NCBI RefSeq assembly: GCF_000758625.1
Contig: NZ_CP009283.1
Location: 5,842,001-5,906,000 of the forward strand
Length of the DNA: 64,000 bases
DNA from: Paenibacillus sp. FSL R7-0273
GTDB lineage: Bacteria > Bacillota > Bacilli > Paenibacillales > Paenibacillaceae
Direction of reading: 5' to 3'
The notes below the pieces were generated by a model. The model was given only the letters and a program-made list of their open reading frames with translations, had not been told where the DNA came from and made no database searches. Position numbers and translations under genes: made by a program. Every line of letters begins with the position of its first letter. The stretch's first letter is position 1. Below are positions 18,883 through 27,644 of the stretch, piece by piece.

Positions 18883-19896
18883 TTAGTCCGCCATACCTTC
18901 AGCCAGTGCCATACCTTGTTGTAATTCAGCTTCAAAGGTTGCTCTATACTGACTGATAACATCTGTACTGTACCCACTGGCAGTCAACTGCTTCTCTGCA
19001 TCAGCAACTATGCTATTGAAGCTAGAAGTGGATGAAGCCAGTTGTTGCTTACCTTGAGCCAGGAGGCTAGCTTTGGTTGCTTGATCTGTTGCTTGAACAT
19101 ATTGAAGTGCAAGACTCATCAAAGCCGAACTGCTCTGATTACGTAATGAAGAGAGCTTCGCTTCTGTGGCACTTGTAATTTGTTCATAGGTGACTGTACC
19201 TGTTCCAGTAGATCCGCCTCCTCCAGCTGCTCCAGTCGGCGGTGCTGGTGTAGCTGTTGCAGAAGGAGTTGCTGGAGTTGCTCCAACCCCTGTAGAACTA
19301 TTGTTAGTTGAGCCGCTATTCTGCTCTTGATAACTAGCGGATGTAGAAGTAATAGTCTTTGTCTTTTGATCCCAAGAGATTTTATGACCTACAGACTCAG
19401 AAAGATAACGAAGTGGAACGTATAAAGAACCGTTCAACATATAACTTGCCTGTCCTGATGGTATAGCTTTAGTTGTTCCATTAAAGACATAGCTCGCTTT
19501 CACATTATTAAGAGTAATACTCTTAGCTGCTGTTATGGAAGTGTTCGCATTTCCAGCATTCATAAGATATTCTTTAATAATGACATGTTCAGAACTGCTT
19601 GGTTCAGCAACAGTAACTTTCAAATTTTTAGCGTCCCAGCTGACACTCTTCTGTAAGGAGTAGGAGACAAATCTAATCGGCACATAGGTTGTATTATTGT
19701 AAATAAAGACATATTGACCCGTTGGAGGTTGTATATCTACACCGTCAAATACCATTTTCACATTCACACTCTGAACTTTAATGGAATCATGGACAGATGC
19801 AGCAGAAACTGATACTGGAGCTGAGGCGGTTAAGGGTGCGGCTCCTATTAGCACAGCTAGCAAACATACCGCTGCAGGTAATTTAATATTAAACAT
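18883..19896 (-). CDS. Secreted stalk-domain (copper-amine-oxidase N-like) protein in EPS operon
   Basis: A 337-residue exported protein. A signal peptide ends at about ASAPVSVSAAS (residues 24-34). Residues about 40-185 hold two stalk/copper-amine-oxidase-N modules with the telltale YVPIRFVSYSL...SVSWDAKNLKVTV and YVPLRYLSESVGHKISWDQKTKTI. A Ser/Thr/Pro/Gly linker follows at about 190-230, and then a helical Gln/Ala/Ser-rich C-terminal domain. The domain is a Paenibacillus-typical surface fold, not evidence of amine oxidase activity. It lies 2 nt after the membrane-anchored protein 19899-20561 and inside the polysaccharide operon. Regulation of assembly or binding of the polymer is a guess from position. 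Confidence 0.82.
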   Translation of the reverse strand: MFNIKLPAAVCLLAVLIGAAPLTASAPVSVSAASVHDSIKVQSVNVKMVFDGVDIQPPTGQYVFIYNNTTYVPIRFVSYSLQKSVSWDAKNLKVTVAEPSSSEHVIIKEYLMNAGNANTSITAAKSITLNNVKASYVFNGTTKAIPSGQASYMLNGSLYVPLRYLSESVGHKISWDQKTKTITSTSASYQEQNSGSTNNSSTGVGATPATPSATATPAPPTGAAGGGGSTGTGTVTYEQITSATEAKLSSLRNQSSSALMSLALQYVQATDQATKASLLAQGKQQLASSTSSFNSIVADAEKQLTASGYSTDVISQYRATFEAELQQGMALAEGMAD

Positions 19897-19898
19897 AA

Positions 19899-20561
19899 CT
19901 ACTCACCACCTTGTTCTGTTGTTTTCTTACTTCCACTTACCTCATTGTAGGTTTTCCCCTGGCTAACACCATACTTTTTTGCGATTCCTATCAGTTCATT
20001 GTACTGTTCTTCAGATACTTTACCAAGAATAATACTGCGCGCTTCCCGTTTCTCTTCATTAGTTAAGCCACCTTTGGCTAGCTCTTGAAGTCTCTTAATA
20101 TCCGAAACACTTAATTGCTGTGCCACTATAGAAGCCACGTTAGCTTTATCCTTAATAGAGACATCATCCTGAACTTCTTTCGCTTTGTCCGTTGAAATGT
20201 GAGCAATCCCATCCACAGCTTCAGGTGTTGGTGCTGGGGTAGAAGCAGGCTTAGGAGTACTAGCAGTTGCTTCTGAACCCTGATTACTAGTATTGTTGGA
20301 CGACGGCGACTCTGTCTTAGCAGGAGATGCACTTAGTGTTGGCGCTGTTGATGGTGATGAAGCAGTATCATCCCCCTCTGCAACCACAGGCTCAACAACC
20401 TCGCCCTGTGCTACATTGTCAGCAGTATCTTCTACCTCGAACCCGCCTGCCATAGAATTCATCAGCCTGTCTACCGCATAATTCGCGGCGAACAGTCCGC
20501 CAACTCCCAGCACCACAATTACCGACAACGTCCAAATCAATACTTTCTTCCATTTCTTCAC
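19899..20561 (-). CDS. Single-pass membrane protein with Ser/Thr/Pro linker, function unknown
   Basis: A 220-residue protein. Basic MKKWKK precedes one transmembrane helix at about 7-29. A low-complexity extracytoplasmic linker rich in Ser, Thr, Pro and Ala follows (about 65-125), then a charged helical C-terminal domain of about 90 residues containing ISTDKAKEVQDD and EEQYNELIGIAKKYGVSQG. The start is GTG 20561, placed 8 nt after GGAGG; the longer frame from a TTG at 20582 would include that ribosome binding site. It is cotranscribed between the 4,6-dehydratase and the stalk-domain protein. I recognise no family. Topology suggests an outward-facing partner of the EPS machinery. Confidence 0.75.
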   Translation of the reverse strand: MKKWKKVLIWTLSVIVVLGVGGLFAANYAVDRLMNSMAGGFEVEDTADNVAQGEVVEPVVAEGDDTASSPSTAPTLSASPAKTESPSSNNTSNQGSEATASTPKPASTPAPTPEAVDGIAHISTDKAKEVQDDVSIKDKANVASIVAQQLSVSDIKRLQELAKGGLTNEEKREARSIILGKVSEEQYNELIGIAKKYGVSQGKTYNEVSGSKKTTEQGGE

Positions 20562-20585
20562 TTCAAGTACCTCCACATACAATAG

Positions 20586-22418
20586 TTAGCTAATTGCCAC
20601 CTGGGCTACCGGCTGCATTGGCACAATCTGATTAATCACTTCACGGATCGCTTCTGGCTCTTCAGACAAGACGCGTTCCAACCTCTTAAATTCCAGCTCC
20701 AGCTGATTCTGACTGATGACATTTGGTTTACCTATAAAGATACGGTCATGCTGGGTCGAGCCCAGATTCTCTTCAGCGGTCAGCAGTTCTTCATACAGCT
20801 TCTCGCCTTCGCGAATACCTGAGAAGACGATGTCGATATCTTTGTAAGGCTCATAGCCAGACAAGGTAATTAAATCTTCTGCAAGGGTTAGGATCTTAAC
20901 CGGTTCCCCCATATCAAGCACGAACACTTCGCCGCCTTTGGCGAAAGCACCGGATTGAATAACCAATTGTACGGCTTCCGGAATGGTCATGAAATAACGA
21001 ATCATTTCTGGATGTGTAACCGTCACAGGGCCGCCAGCGGCAATCTGCTGCTTAAAGGCAGGAATAACACTGCCACGACTTCCGAGTACGTTACCAAAGC
21101 GGACAGCCGAAAATTTGGTGCTGCTTGTAGTATTTAGACTTTGTACATACATTTCTGCAATCCGTTTCGTCGCTCCCATAACACTTGTAGGGTTAACAGC
21201 CTTATCAGAAGAAATCATTACAAATCGTTCTGCTCCGTACTTTTCAGAACAATCGGCTACATTGCGTGTACCAAACACATTATTCTTAATAGCCTCAGAG
21301 GGATTACGCTCCATCAGTGGCACGTGCTTATGCGCTGCCGCGTGAAAGACTACATGCGGTCTGTGGCTTTCAAAGACCTCCATCATCCGGGTGCGATCCT
21401 GCACATCAGCAATTACAGTGACAATATTCAACTCAGGAAAGCTCTTTCGGAGTTCCATTTCAATTGTGTAGATACTGTTCTCTCCATGCCCTAGTATTAG
21501 CAGCTTGTCAGGTGAGTAAGGAGAAATCTGCCGGCACAACTCAGAACCTATTGATCCTCCTGCTCCAGTAACCAGAACCGTCTTATTGTGTACATAACCA
21601 AGGATACTGTTCATATCTTCAACAATCGGTTCGCGTCCAAGTAAATCTTCCACACTGACATCCCGCAGCTTCTTCACAGATACCTTACCGGTGATCAAGT
21701 CACTGAGCGCAGGTATAATCTTCAGCTTCACACCAGTAGCCTTGGATAGGCTAACAATCTCAGATATAACACTGCGTGAAACCGAAGGCATCGCTATAAT
21801 AATTTCATGAATCTCCCGTTCCTTCACGATTCTAGGAATATCATACCGGTTGCCCAGAACGGGCACTCCAAGAATTTTCAAGTGAAGCTTATCAGCATTG
21901 TCGTCCACGAAGCCTATTAAGCGTGTATTGGCAAAGGATACACCCGTCAGTTCTCTGGCAATCAATATACCACAGTCCCCGGCTCCAACAATTAAAGTGT
22001 GAATCTCAGTTTCTGTATTATTAAATTTCCCCCTGCGAACAACTCTCCAGAAAAGGCGTACACCACCTACTAATAATAGAATAGTCTCTACAGATCGGAT
22101 CTCTATGCTGAACGGAACCCGTGACGGAAGCATAACAAAAGCTACTGCGTATGAGATTACCGCCCCTACTACAATAGCTTTCATGACCGATACGATCTCG
22201 CCGATACTGGCATATTGCCATAGTCTTCGGTACAGTCCGAAGTAAATCAGACTCCCCCCAAAGGATAGGGTGCAGATTAAGCCATAAAACAGCATTTGCA
22301 CAACATATTCTTGTGGAATATCGCTATAGAAACGGAACAGGTACGATGTCACAATGCTGAACCATATAATAGCAAGATCTATTAGGAACAACATGAACAC
22401 TCTAGTTTTCGCTGTCAT
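20586..22418 (-). CDS. Membrane-bound UDP-GlcNAc 4,6-dehydratase (PglF/CapD type)
   Basis: A 610-residue polysaccharide biosynthesis protein. Four transmembrane helices occupy about 8-125. A CoA-binding-like Rossmann segment follows (LIVGAGDCGILIARELTG). The catalytic SDR domain then starts at VTGAGGSIGSELCRQI. The active site is the family's variant SSDKAVNPTSVMGATKR (Met in place of Tyr), as in PglF/CapD/WbpM. These enzymes make UDP-2-acetamido-2,6-dideoxy-hexos-4-ulose. ATG 22418 has GGAGG 8 nt upstream; the longer frame lacks a site. It sits 43 nt after the CpsD-like kinase gene. With the SDR and the sugar transferase it can plausibly supply the first sugar of the repeat. Confidence 0.92.
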   Translation of the reverse strand: MTAKTRVFMLFLIDLAIIWFSIVTSYLFRFYSDIPQEYVVQMLFYGLICTLSFGGSLIYFGLYRRLWQYASIGEIVSVMKAIVVGAVISYAVAFVMLPSRVPFSIEIRSVETILLLVGGVRLFWRVVRRGKFNNTETEIHTLIVGAGDCGILIARELTGVSFANTRLIGFVDDNADKLHLKILGVPVLGNRYDIPRIVKEREIHEIIIAMPSVSRSVISEIVSLSKATGVKLKIIPALSDLITGKVSVKKLRDVSVEDLLGREPIVEDMNSILGYVHNKTVLVTGAGGSIGSELCRQISPYSPDKLLILGHGENSIYTIEMELRKSFPELNIVTVIADVQDRTRMMEVFESHRPHVVFHAAAHKHVPLMERNPSEAIKNNVFGTRNVADCSEKYGAERFVMISSDKAVNPTSVMGATKRIAEMYVQSLNTTSSTKFSAVRFGNVLGSRGSVIPAFKQQIAAGGPVTVTHPEMIRYFMTIPEAVQLVIQSGAFAKGGEVFVLDMGEPVKILTLAEDLITLSGYEPYKDIDIVFSGIREGEKLYEELLTAEENLGSTQHDRIFIGKPNVISQNQLELEFKRLERVLSEEPEAIREVINQIVPMQPVAQVAIS

Positions 22419-22461
22419 TTTTAGTGCCTCCAAAAATAACAATTTGATCTATAGAACAATG

Positions 22462-23148
22462 TCAATTTCCATAGTAGTAATAATAGTAGCCTTCGCTGGC
22501 TTTACGTTTGACATTATTCAGCACTACTCCAAGCATCTTCGCACCGACTCTATCCAGGTTCGCCTTAGCCTTGGCGGCAATATCCCGCTTCACTTTACCG
22601 TAGCTGACAACCATAATGACACCGTCACTCTTCGAGGCGACAATCTGTGCATCTGTAACTGCCAGCAAGGGAGGTGTATCAAACATAATGACATCAAATT
22701 GCTGACGCAGCTCCTGCAGGACCATACTCATCCGGTTAGAAGCCATCATTTCAGCAGGGTTAGGAGGAATTGGTCCTGAAGTCATAATAAATAAATTAGG
22801 AACACCAGATTCCTGAATGACTTCATTTAGATTAGATTGTTGAGACAGTAATGAAGACAGACCATGACGGTTACTAAGTGAGAAGGTCTTATGTGCAGTC
22901 GGCTTTCTCATGTCACCATCAATTAGCAGCACCTTCTTATCAGCCTGAGCATATGCCGCAGCAAGGTTAGCTGTTACAGTGGACTTTCCTTCTTCTGGAC
23001 CTGATGAAGTAACCATAATAATCTGAATGCGTTCATCGATTGAAGAGAAGTCAATATTCGTGCGCAGTGCCCGGAAGGCTTCCGATACCGGAGAGCGCGG
23101 ATTGGTCACGGTAATCAAGTGGCGTTGTTTATTTGGCTGCTGTGACAT
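22462..23148 (-). CDS. CpsD/CapB-type tyrosine kinase (EPS regulation)
   Basis: A 228-residue cytoplasmic BY-kinase. The Walker A motif lies in SSGPEEGKSTVTANLA, the second Walker motif in VLLIDGDMRKPT and Walker B in VIMFDTPPLLAVTDA. The C-terminus ends in a Tyr cluster (six consecutive Tyr then GN) that is autophosphorylated in this family. It works with the membrane activator encoded just upstream (23129-23908), which it overlaps by 20 nt, to control polymer length and export. The cognate phosphatase is probably the PHP enzyme at 26156-26938. Length matches B. subtilis PtkA/EpsB. Confidence 0.93.
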   Translation of the reverse strand: MSQQPNKQRHLITVTNPRSPVSEAFRALRTNIDFSSIDERIQIIMVTSSGPEEGKSTVTANLAAAYAQADKKVLLIDGDMRKPTAHKTFSLSNRHGLSSLLSQQSNLNEVIQESGVPNLFIMTSGPIPPNPAEMMASNRMSMVLQELRQQFDVIMFDTPPLLAVTDAQIVASKSDGVIMVVSYGKVKRDIAAKAKANLDRVGAKMLGVVLNNVKRKASEGYYYYYYGN

Positions 23149-23908
23149 GTTCGAGTTCGCCCGCCTTTCTGGAAAGCTTCTGTACCTGTGTTTCTGTTCC
23201 TCTTGTTTCTTCCTGGCCGAGTCTGGTAATCATTGCAATTGTCGGCAACCCCAAGTATTTCTCGATATCCTCTTCCGTCTTCAATGTATCATCCAGATAC
23301 TCCAGCAGGAAGGCAATACCCAGACCGATCATTAACGATACGATAAAAGCAATGGCCAGGTTCATCACGACATTAGGTTCAACCGGTCCCGGCTCAACAG
23401 GCGGATTAAGCTTAGCCTCATTCAGAATCGATACGTTCTGTACATTGAACAAGGAAGGGATCTCCTGTTTGAACACAAGTGAAATGGCATTTACGAGTTC
23501 TGCTGCTCTCTGGTATGAATTATCTCGAACGACAAGTGTCATCACCTGCGTATTATTGACTGAGCTCACATTAACCTTCTTAAGCAACTCTTCGGCGTTA
23601 GTATTAAACTCCGGGTAGTTATTGGACACAACATCCAGAATGGCGGGGGTCTTAATAATTTCCTTGTACGTGTTAATCATTTGGATATTGGTATTAATCT
23701 GGTTCAGGTCCAGCTCCGATCCTGCGGTCTGTACTTGCTGTGTCTGATTAACGATAATCTTGGTTGATGCTTCATACACCGGTTTCTTAATATAAAGGCT
23801 GTAAATCCCGGCTAGAAGACATACAACGACCACAATACTGACAATCATCCACAGTCTCTTCTTAACAATCTGAAAATAATCGCGAAGATCCAATTCTTGT
23901 GCTGACAA
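23129..23908 (-). CDS. Wzz/YveK-type chain-length regulator and kinase activator
   Basis: A 259-residue polysaccharide co-polymerase. The N-terminal Wzz segment is LDLRDYFQIVKKRLWMIVS, with TM1 at about 18-38. An extracytoplasmic helical domain contains YEASTKIIVNQTQQVQ. The proline-rich PVEPGPVEPNVVMNLAIAF leads into TM2 at about 180-203. A cytoplasmic tail (DDTLKTEEDIEKYLGLPTIAMI) activates the CpsD partner. The start is TTG 23908, 8 nt after GGAGGG; no ATG is better placed. It is the first gene of the EPS operon. Upstream is an AT-rich stretch with TATAGA-like -10 sequences and the terminator of the SLH gene. Confidence 0.92.
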   Translation of the reverse strand: MSAQELDLRDYFQIVKKRLWMIVSIVVVVCLLAGIYSLYIKKPVYEASTKIIVNQTQQVQTAGSELDLNQINTNIQMINTYKEIIKTPAILDVVSNNYPEFNTNAEELLKKVNVSSVNNTQVMTLVVRDNSYQRAAELVNAISLVFKQEIPSLFNVQNVSILNEAKLNPPVEPGPVEPNVVMNLAIAFIVSLMIGLGIAFLLEYLDDTLKTEEDIEKYLGLPTIAMITRLGQEETRGTETQVQKLSRKAGELEHVTAAK

Positions 23909-23953
23909 GTGAATTTCCCTCCAAGCGGTTTCTATAATGATATAATCTGTGCT

Positions 23954-23992
23954 AAAAAAGTGCCCCCTCTCAAACTGACGAGAGGAGGCTCT
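23954..23992 (-). terminator. Terminator of the SLH-protein gene
   Basis: On the minus strand the arm 23992-23980 pairs with 23971-23959 over 13 positions (one mismatch, one G-T) around an 8-nt loop. Six T follow at 23959-23954. It separates the SLH gene from the EPS operon, which then needs its own promoter or depends on readthrough. Confidence 0.75.
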
Positions 23993-24015
23993 CCACTTGC
24001 TTCTTTACATACTTC

Positions 24016-26016
24016 TTACTTGAAGTTAATAGTACGGTAGATAATAACGGCAGCTTCTGCACGAGTAGCAGTGTCGTTAGGGTTGAACTTACCGGCATTA
24101 CCAATTACCAGGTTATTGCTGGCTGCAAATGCCACGCCATCTTTCAGGGAAGCGCTGATCTTAGCAGCATCCGAGAACTTGCTCAGTGCGGAAGCGTCTG
24201 TAACAGCAGCAGGGTTAATGGATTTAACTGCACGGGAGATCATTGTAGCCATCTCAGCACGGGTAATAGTTGCATTTGGATCAAAGGTCGAAGCGTTACG
24301 TCCAGTGATAATACCCTTCTCAGCTGCTACTGCAACATAAGGAGCGTACCATGCTGTGGAAGCCACATCACTGAAGCTTTCAGTTGCAGTGCTGTTCTCA
24401 AGGTTCAGCGCACGGATCAGCATCTTGGAGAATTCAGCGCGGGTTACATTGCTCTTAGGAGCAAATTTACCGGAGCCGATACCTTCGATTGCGCCCTTAG
24501 CAGCTACAACCTGAATCTGTCTGCCAGCCCAAGCCTGTACATTAGCAATATCGTTGAAGCTAACTTTGTTCTCAACTACTGCATAAGAAGAGAATGTATC
24601 ACGCGGTTCAACGATGTGCTCACCGTCTACAACACCACCCTGGTATTGAAGGGCTCCGTATACAACCTTCGCTACAGACAACAGTTCTTTATCAAGGCCT
24701 GTTGTGTTAACCAGTGGAAGCTTGATAGTCACAGGTTGTTTGAAGACTGTTGTTGCTACGCCGCCTACTGTCATGTCGAAAGAGTAGACCTTGGAAGCCA
24801 GCTTTTGGCTTGTCAGCGAGGTTACTGTAGAATCAGCTTCATTGGTAACTGTCAGTGTCACAGCATCGCTGAACTGGGCTACCGGAATAGTAACTGTCAG
24901 ACCATTAAACGTAATTGCGATATTGGCAATACCTTTAGCCTTAGCAGCTTCGATAATCGCTTTAGACAGCGGAACTTCAACAACAGTTGCGTTCACAGTT
25001 CCAAGATTCAATGTAAGTGTCAAGCCGGTTTTTCCAGGGTTTGCTGCCAGCAGAGCATCAAAAGCTTTCAGCACGTCAGCGTCAACCAGCTTCAGTGTTG
25101 CTTTACCGTTAACCACACTTACCAGAGCAGATACATCATAAATCCCTGGGGTTGCAGTAGGATTAGTAACTACACCAGTTCCCGGATTAGTTGTTCCTGG
25201 GTTAGTTCCCGGATCAGTTGGCTGTAGATAAGCATTATAGTAGGCGTGAGCCAGCACAAGTGCAGCTGCCTTAGCTTTTGCAGGTGAGATAGATTGCTCC
25301 AGGTTAGTTTTAACTTCGCTGAAGTCAGCCTTAGTAACATTGAAATCATTCAGTCCATACACTACATCCTTAACTGTTGAACTGCCAACCTTTACGCCGT
25401 ATACAGCTGTTTCGACTTGCTTAAACAGCTCACTGCTCGGATCAAGCAGCGCTGCTGCAATTACAGCCTCGCCCTTACCCTTCAGAACTGGAATAAGAGT
25501 CTGCTCAACACCAGCTGATCCGAAGAGTGTGTTGTACAGATCATCTACGGTAAGGCTAGGTACACCAATGTTAGTTGCTACCTTTTTCAGCAGGTTTTTG
25601 TAGGCCTGGTAGTTCGGAGACTGCTGAATATCAGTCACTGCCGAGAAATCAGTTGTGAAATAAGAATTAACCAGTTCACTGTAAAGTTCGTAGAAAAGTG
25701 CTTTATCCGCGCTGTCCAGGAAAGTCAGCTTGTCCACTACAGGTGAGAAGTCTGCTGCCAGCTGCGCTTGGGACAGACCTTGCAGTTCTGTACGGAAATC
25801 ACGTAAAATCGCTTTCTCATCAGCAGTCAGCGATGCGTAAAGCACGCTTGCACGGGTCTTCAGTGTGTCAATAATTGTAGTGCCAGTCGCAGCAGATGCT
25901 ACGCTCACGCCAAGGTGCTTAGCCAGTCCTTCGCTGCTGAATGGAAACCCTGCAACGGATGCTGCCGCCATGCTTACTGCTAGAGTTGATACTGCCAGTT
26001 TCTTCTTCAAACTCAC
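24016..26016 (-). CDS. Secreted SLH-domain cell-surface protein
   Basis: A 666-residue exported protein starting at GTG 26016, with GAGGTG 8 nt upstream. The signal peptide is MSLKKKLAVSTLAVSMAAAS and is cleaved around SVASAA. Residues about 50-270 are helical. A Thr/Pro/Gly linker (TDPGTNPGTT type) is near 270. Beta-rich modules follow to about 480. Three C-terminal SLH motifs run about 490-545, 553-600 and 612-663 (repeated TRAE cores: NVTRAEFSKML, TITRAEMATMI, TATRAEAAVII). SLH domains bind pyruvylated secondary cell-wall polymer, so the protein is wall-attached. It lies just upstream of the EPS operon, with its own terminator. A role in tethering EPS is conceivable but not shown. Confidence 0.9.
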   Translation of the reverse strand: MSLKKKLAVSTLAVSMAAASVAGFPFSSEGLAKHLGVSVASAATGTTIIDTLKTRASVLYASLTADEKAILRDFRTELQGLSQAQLAADFSPVVDKLTFLDSADKALFYELYSELVNSYFTTDFSAVTDIQQSPNYQAYKNLLKKVATNIGVPSLTVDDLYNTLFGSAGVEQTLIPVLKGKGEAVIAAALLDPSSELFKQVETAVYGVKVGSSTVKDVVYGLNDFNVTKADFSEVKTNLEQSISPAKAKAAALVLAHAYYNAYLQPTDPGTNPGTTNPGTGVVTNPTATPGIYDVSALVSVVNGKATLKLVDADVLKAFDALLAANPGKTGLTLTLNLGTVNATVVEVPLSKAIIEAAKAKGIANIAITFNGLTVTIPVAQFSDAVTLTVTNEADSTVTSLTSQKLASKVYSFDMTVGGVATTVFKQPVTIKLPLVNTTGLDKELLSVAKVVYGALQYQGGVVDGEHIVEPRDTFSSYAVVENKVSFNDIANVQAWAGRQIQVVAAKGAIEGIGSGKFAPKSNVTRAEFSKMLIRALNLENSTATESFSDVASTAWYAPYVAVAAEKGIITGRNASTFDPNATITRAEMATMISRAVKSINPAAVTDASALSKFSDAAKISASLKDGVAFAASNNLVIGNAGKFNPNDTATRAEAAVIIYRTINFK

Positions 26017-26155
26017 TTGTCATCCACCTCTTCTTATGTAGTAATAACTCTTATACTGCGGTAATGCCAGAAAAGTTTCGCCCTAACTCATACTAATCTG
26101 ATAAATTGTAACAATAACCCAGTAAAAACCATTCTACCATTATTCAAAGGATAGG

Positions 26156-26938
26156 TCACCCTTTACGAGAAAAAAATCCGAACATTCTATGAAGCTTCTT
26201 GCCTGAATTGCTATAATTAGCTCGAATTAACTCCTCATTGTCGATGATTCTCTGCGAATTTTGGCGGAAATTGTCGTAAGCCACAGGACCCAGTTCCTTC
26301 TCAATAATCTTGTAAGCCTCGCTCAATCCAAACGGACGATGACTGTTATCGTGTGCATCCGATGCGATCACATGAACGGCGTTCCGCCGGCACAGATCAA
26401 CAGACAGCCTCTGCAGCTTACTGCCAAAGGTTCCGGCCAGACTCTGGGCAGTTACCTGACCCACCGCTCCCAGCTCTATTAATCTCTCAAGCTTGGCAGG
26501 ATTACTGGCAACCTCAGCATTACGCTCCGGGTGGGCGATAACCGGCACATAACCCTGAATCACCAGCTCGTGGCACGTCTCCTCCATGGTGCGGGGCACA
26601 CGTGAAGAAGGCATTTCCAGCAGAATATACCGCGTATTAGCCAGCGTAAGGAGTTCACCCTGCTCCAGATCATTCAACAGATCCCCGTAGACACGGATCT
26701 CCTGACCGGGAAGCGCAAGCAGCGGAAGTCCAGCCTGCCGGATTCTATCATTCAGCAGCTCCACCGCTTGTCCAATAGTCTGGGCGGGATTCATATACAC
26801 TCCATTCGCATGGTGTGGTGTTGCAACAACCGTGGAAATACCGTCCTGTACAGCATCCTGTGCCATGGCGAGGGCCGCTTCCCAGTCGGCAGCTCCGTCA
26901 TCCATAAAAGGCAAAATGTGGCTATGAATATCTATCAT
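26156..26938 (-). CDS. CpsB/YwqE-type tyrosine-protein phosphatase (PHP family)
   Basis: A 260-residue metal-dependent phosphatase of the PHP fold. The metal ligands stand in the expected motifs: MIDIHSHILPFMDDGA at the start, ATPHHANG, PVIAHPERN and IASDAHDNSHR. It dephosphorylates the CpsD-like kinase (22462-23148) in capsule/EPS control. ATG 26938 is chosen because family members begin at MIDIHSH. The frame is open 22 codons further, to a GTG without ribosome binding site, and AAGGA lies 14 nt before the chosen ATG, which is longer than ideal. It is a separate unit upstream of the SLH gene instead of inside the EPS operon. Confidence 0.9.
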   Translation of the reverse strand: MIDIHSHILPFMDDGAADWEAALAMAQDAVQDGISTVVATPHHANGVYMNPAQTIGQAVELLNDRIRQAGLPLLALPGQEIRVYGDLLNDLEQGELLTLANTRYILLEMPSSRVPRTMEETCHELVIQGYVPVIAHPERNAEVASNPAKLERLIELGAVGQVTAQSLAGTFGSKLQRLSVDLCRRNAVHVIASDAHDNSHRPFGLSEAYKIIEKELGPVAYDNFRQNSQRIIDNEELIRANYSNSGKKLHRMFGFFSRKG

Positions 26939-27046
26939 ATACTTTTTATCGGTCCTTTTCCAGTTGTATTGTATAGTTTTATCAAAAAAATACAACCATT
27001 TCACTAGGAAATGATTGCTAGTTATGTGATCTTATTGTATTGTAGC

Positions 27047-27634
27047 CTAAGCTTCCAGATAAAACAAAGTTTCGGCTATTGAGGCAAGCTCATTATCAAT
27101 ATCGTTAATTTCTTCTGCAGAACGCAATGAGTTGCGAATATCGAGTAACCCGTCGGCTTTACAGCGCAGCACAGCAATTTCCCGCTCCACTGCTTCCGAC
27201 TTATATACGGCCACTATCTCTGACAGAGAGTGCTTGTGCTGGTAGATTAGCTTACTGCCCGAAGCCGTCAGCTCTGAAATCCGGCGTACAGAGCCGTGTT
27301 CATAGTAATAGACCATAGTAAACCCTTGATAAATTCTATTAATAGTCCCCGAGCCTTTATAGGTAATGAACAGCTTGCGGATAGCATTGTTAAGATGCGG
27401 ATTGACCACACGGCAGGATAACGTACACCAGTAAATCCCGCGTTTGTTCGCTACCGTGAAGCGTACTTCCTCTCCACCGGTCTCCTCAAGAACAATTACC
27501 TGCTCACCGCCGCCGACCACCTTAACCCGGTGGCTGATATAGCAGGTGTCGGCAGTAAGCAGAAATTGGTTCATCTGAAATTCTGTCATCTGCAGAGTCG
27601 CATTTACATATTCTGTAGCCAATCGCTGAGCCAT
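27047..27634 (-). CDS. Conserved-looking protein of unknown function downstream of ysxC
   Basis: A 195-residue protein with no signal peptide or membrane segment. The sequence alternates strands (FLLTADTCYISHRVKVVGGGEQVIVLEE) and ends in a helical, charged stretch with a coiled-coil flavour (EEINDIDNELASIAETLFYLEA). It has two Cys near residue 95 (YWCTLSC) and a third further on. The start is ATG 27634 with AGAGGG 6 nt upstream; a much longer frame overlapping ysxC has no site. It lies 10 nt after the ysxC stop, so it probably belongs to the lonA-ysxC transcript. I do not recognise a domain. Confidence 0.75.
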   Translation of the reverse strand: MAQRLATEYVNATLQMTEFQMNQFLLTADTCYISHRVKVVGGGEQVIVLEETGGEEVRFTVANKRGIYWCTLSCRVVNPHLNNAIRKLFITYKGSGTINRIYQGFTMVYYYEHGSVRRISELTASGSKLIYQHKHSLSEIVAVYKSEAVEREIAVLRCKADGLLDIRNSLRSAEEINDIDNELASIAETLFYLEA

Positions 27635-27644
27635 AACCATCCCT

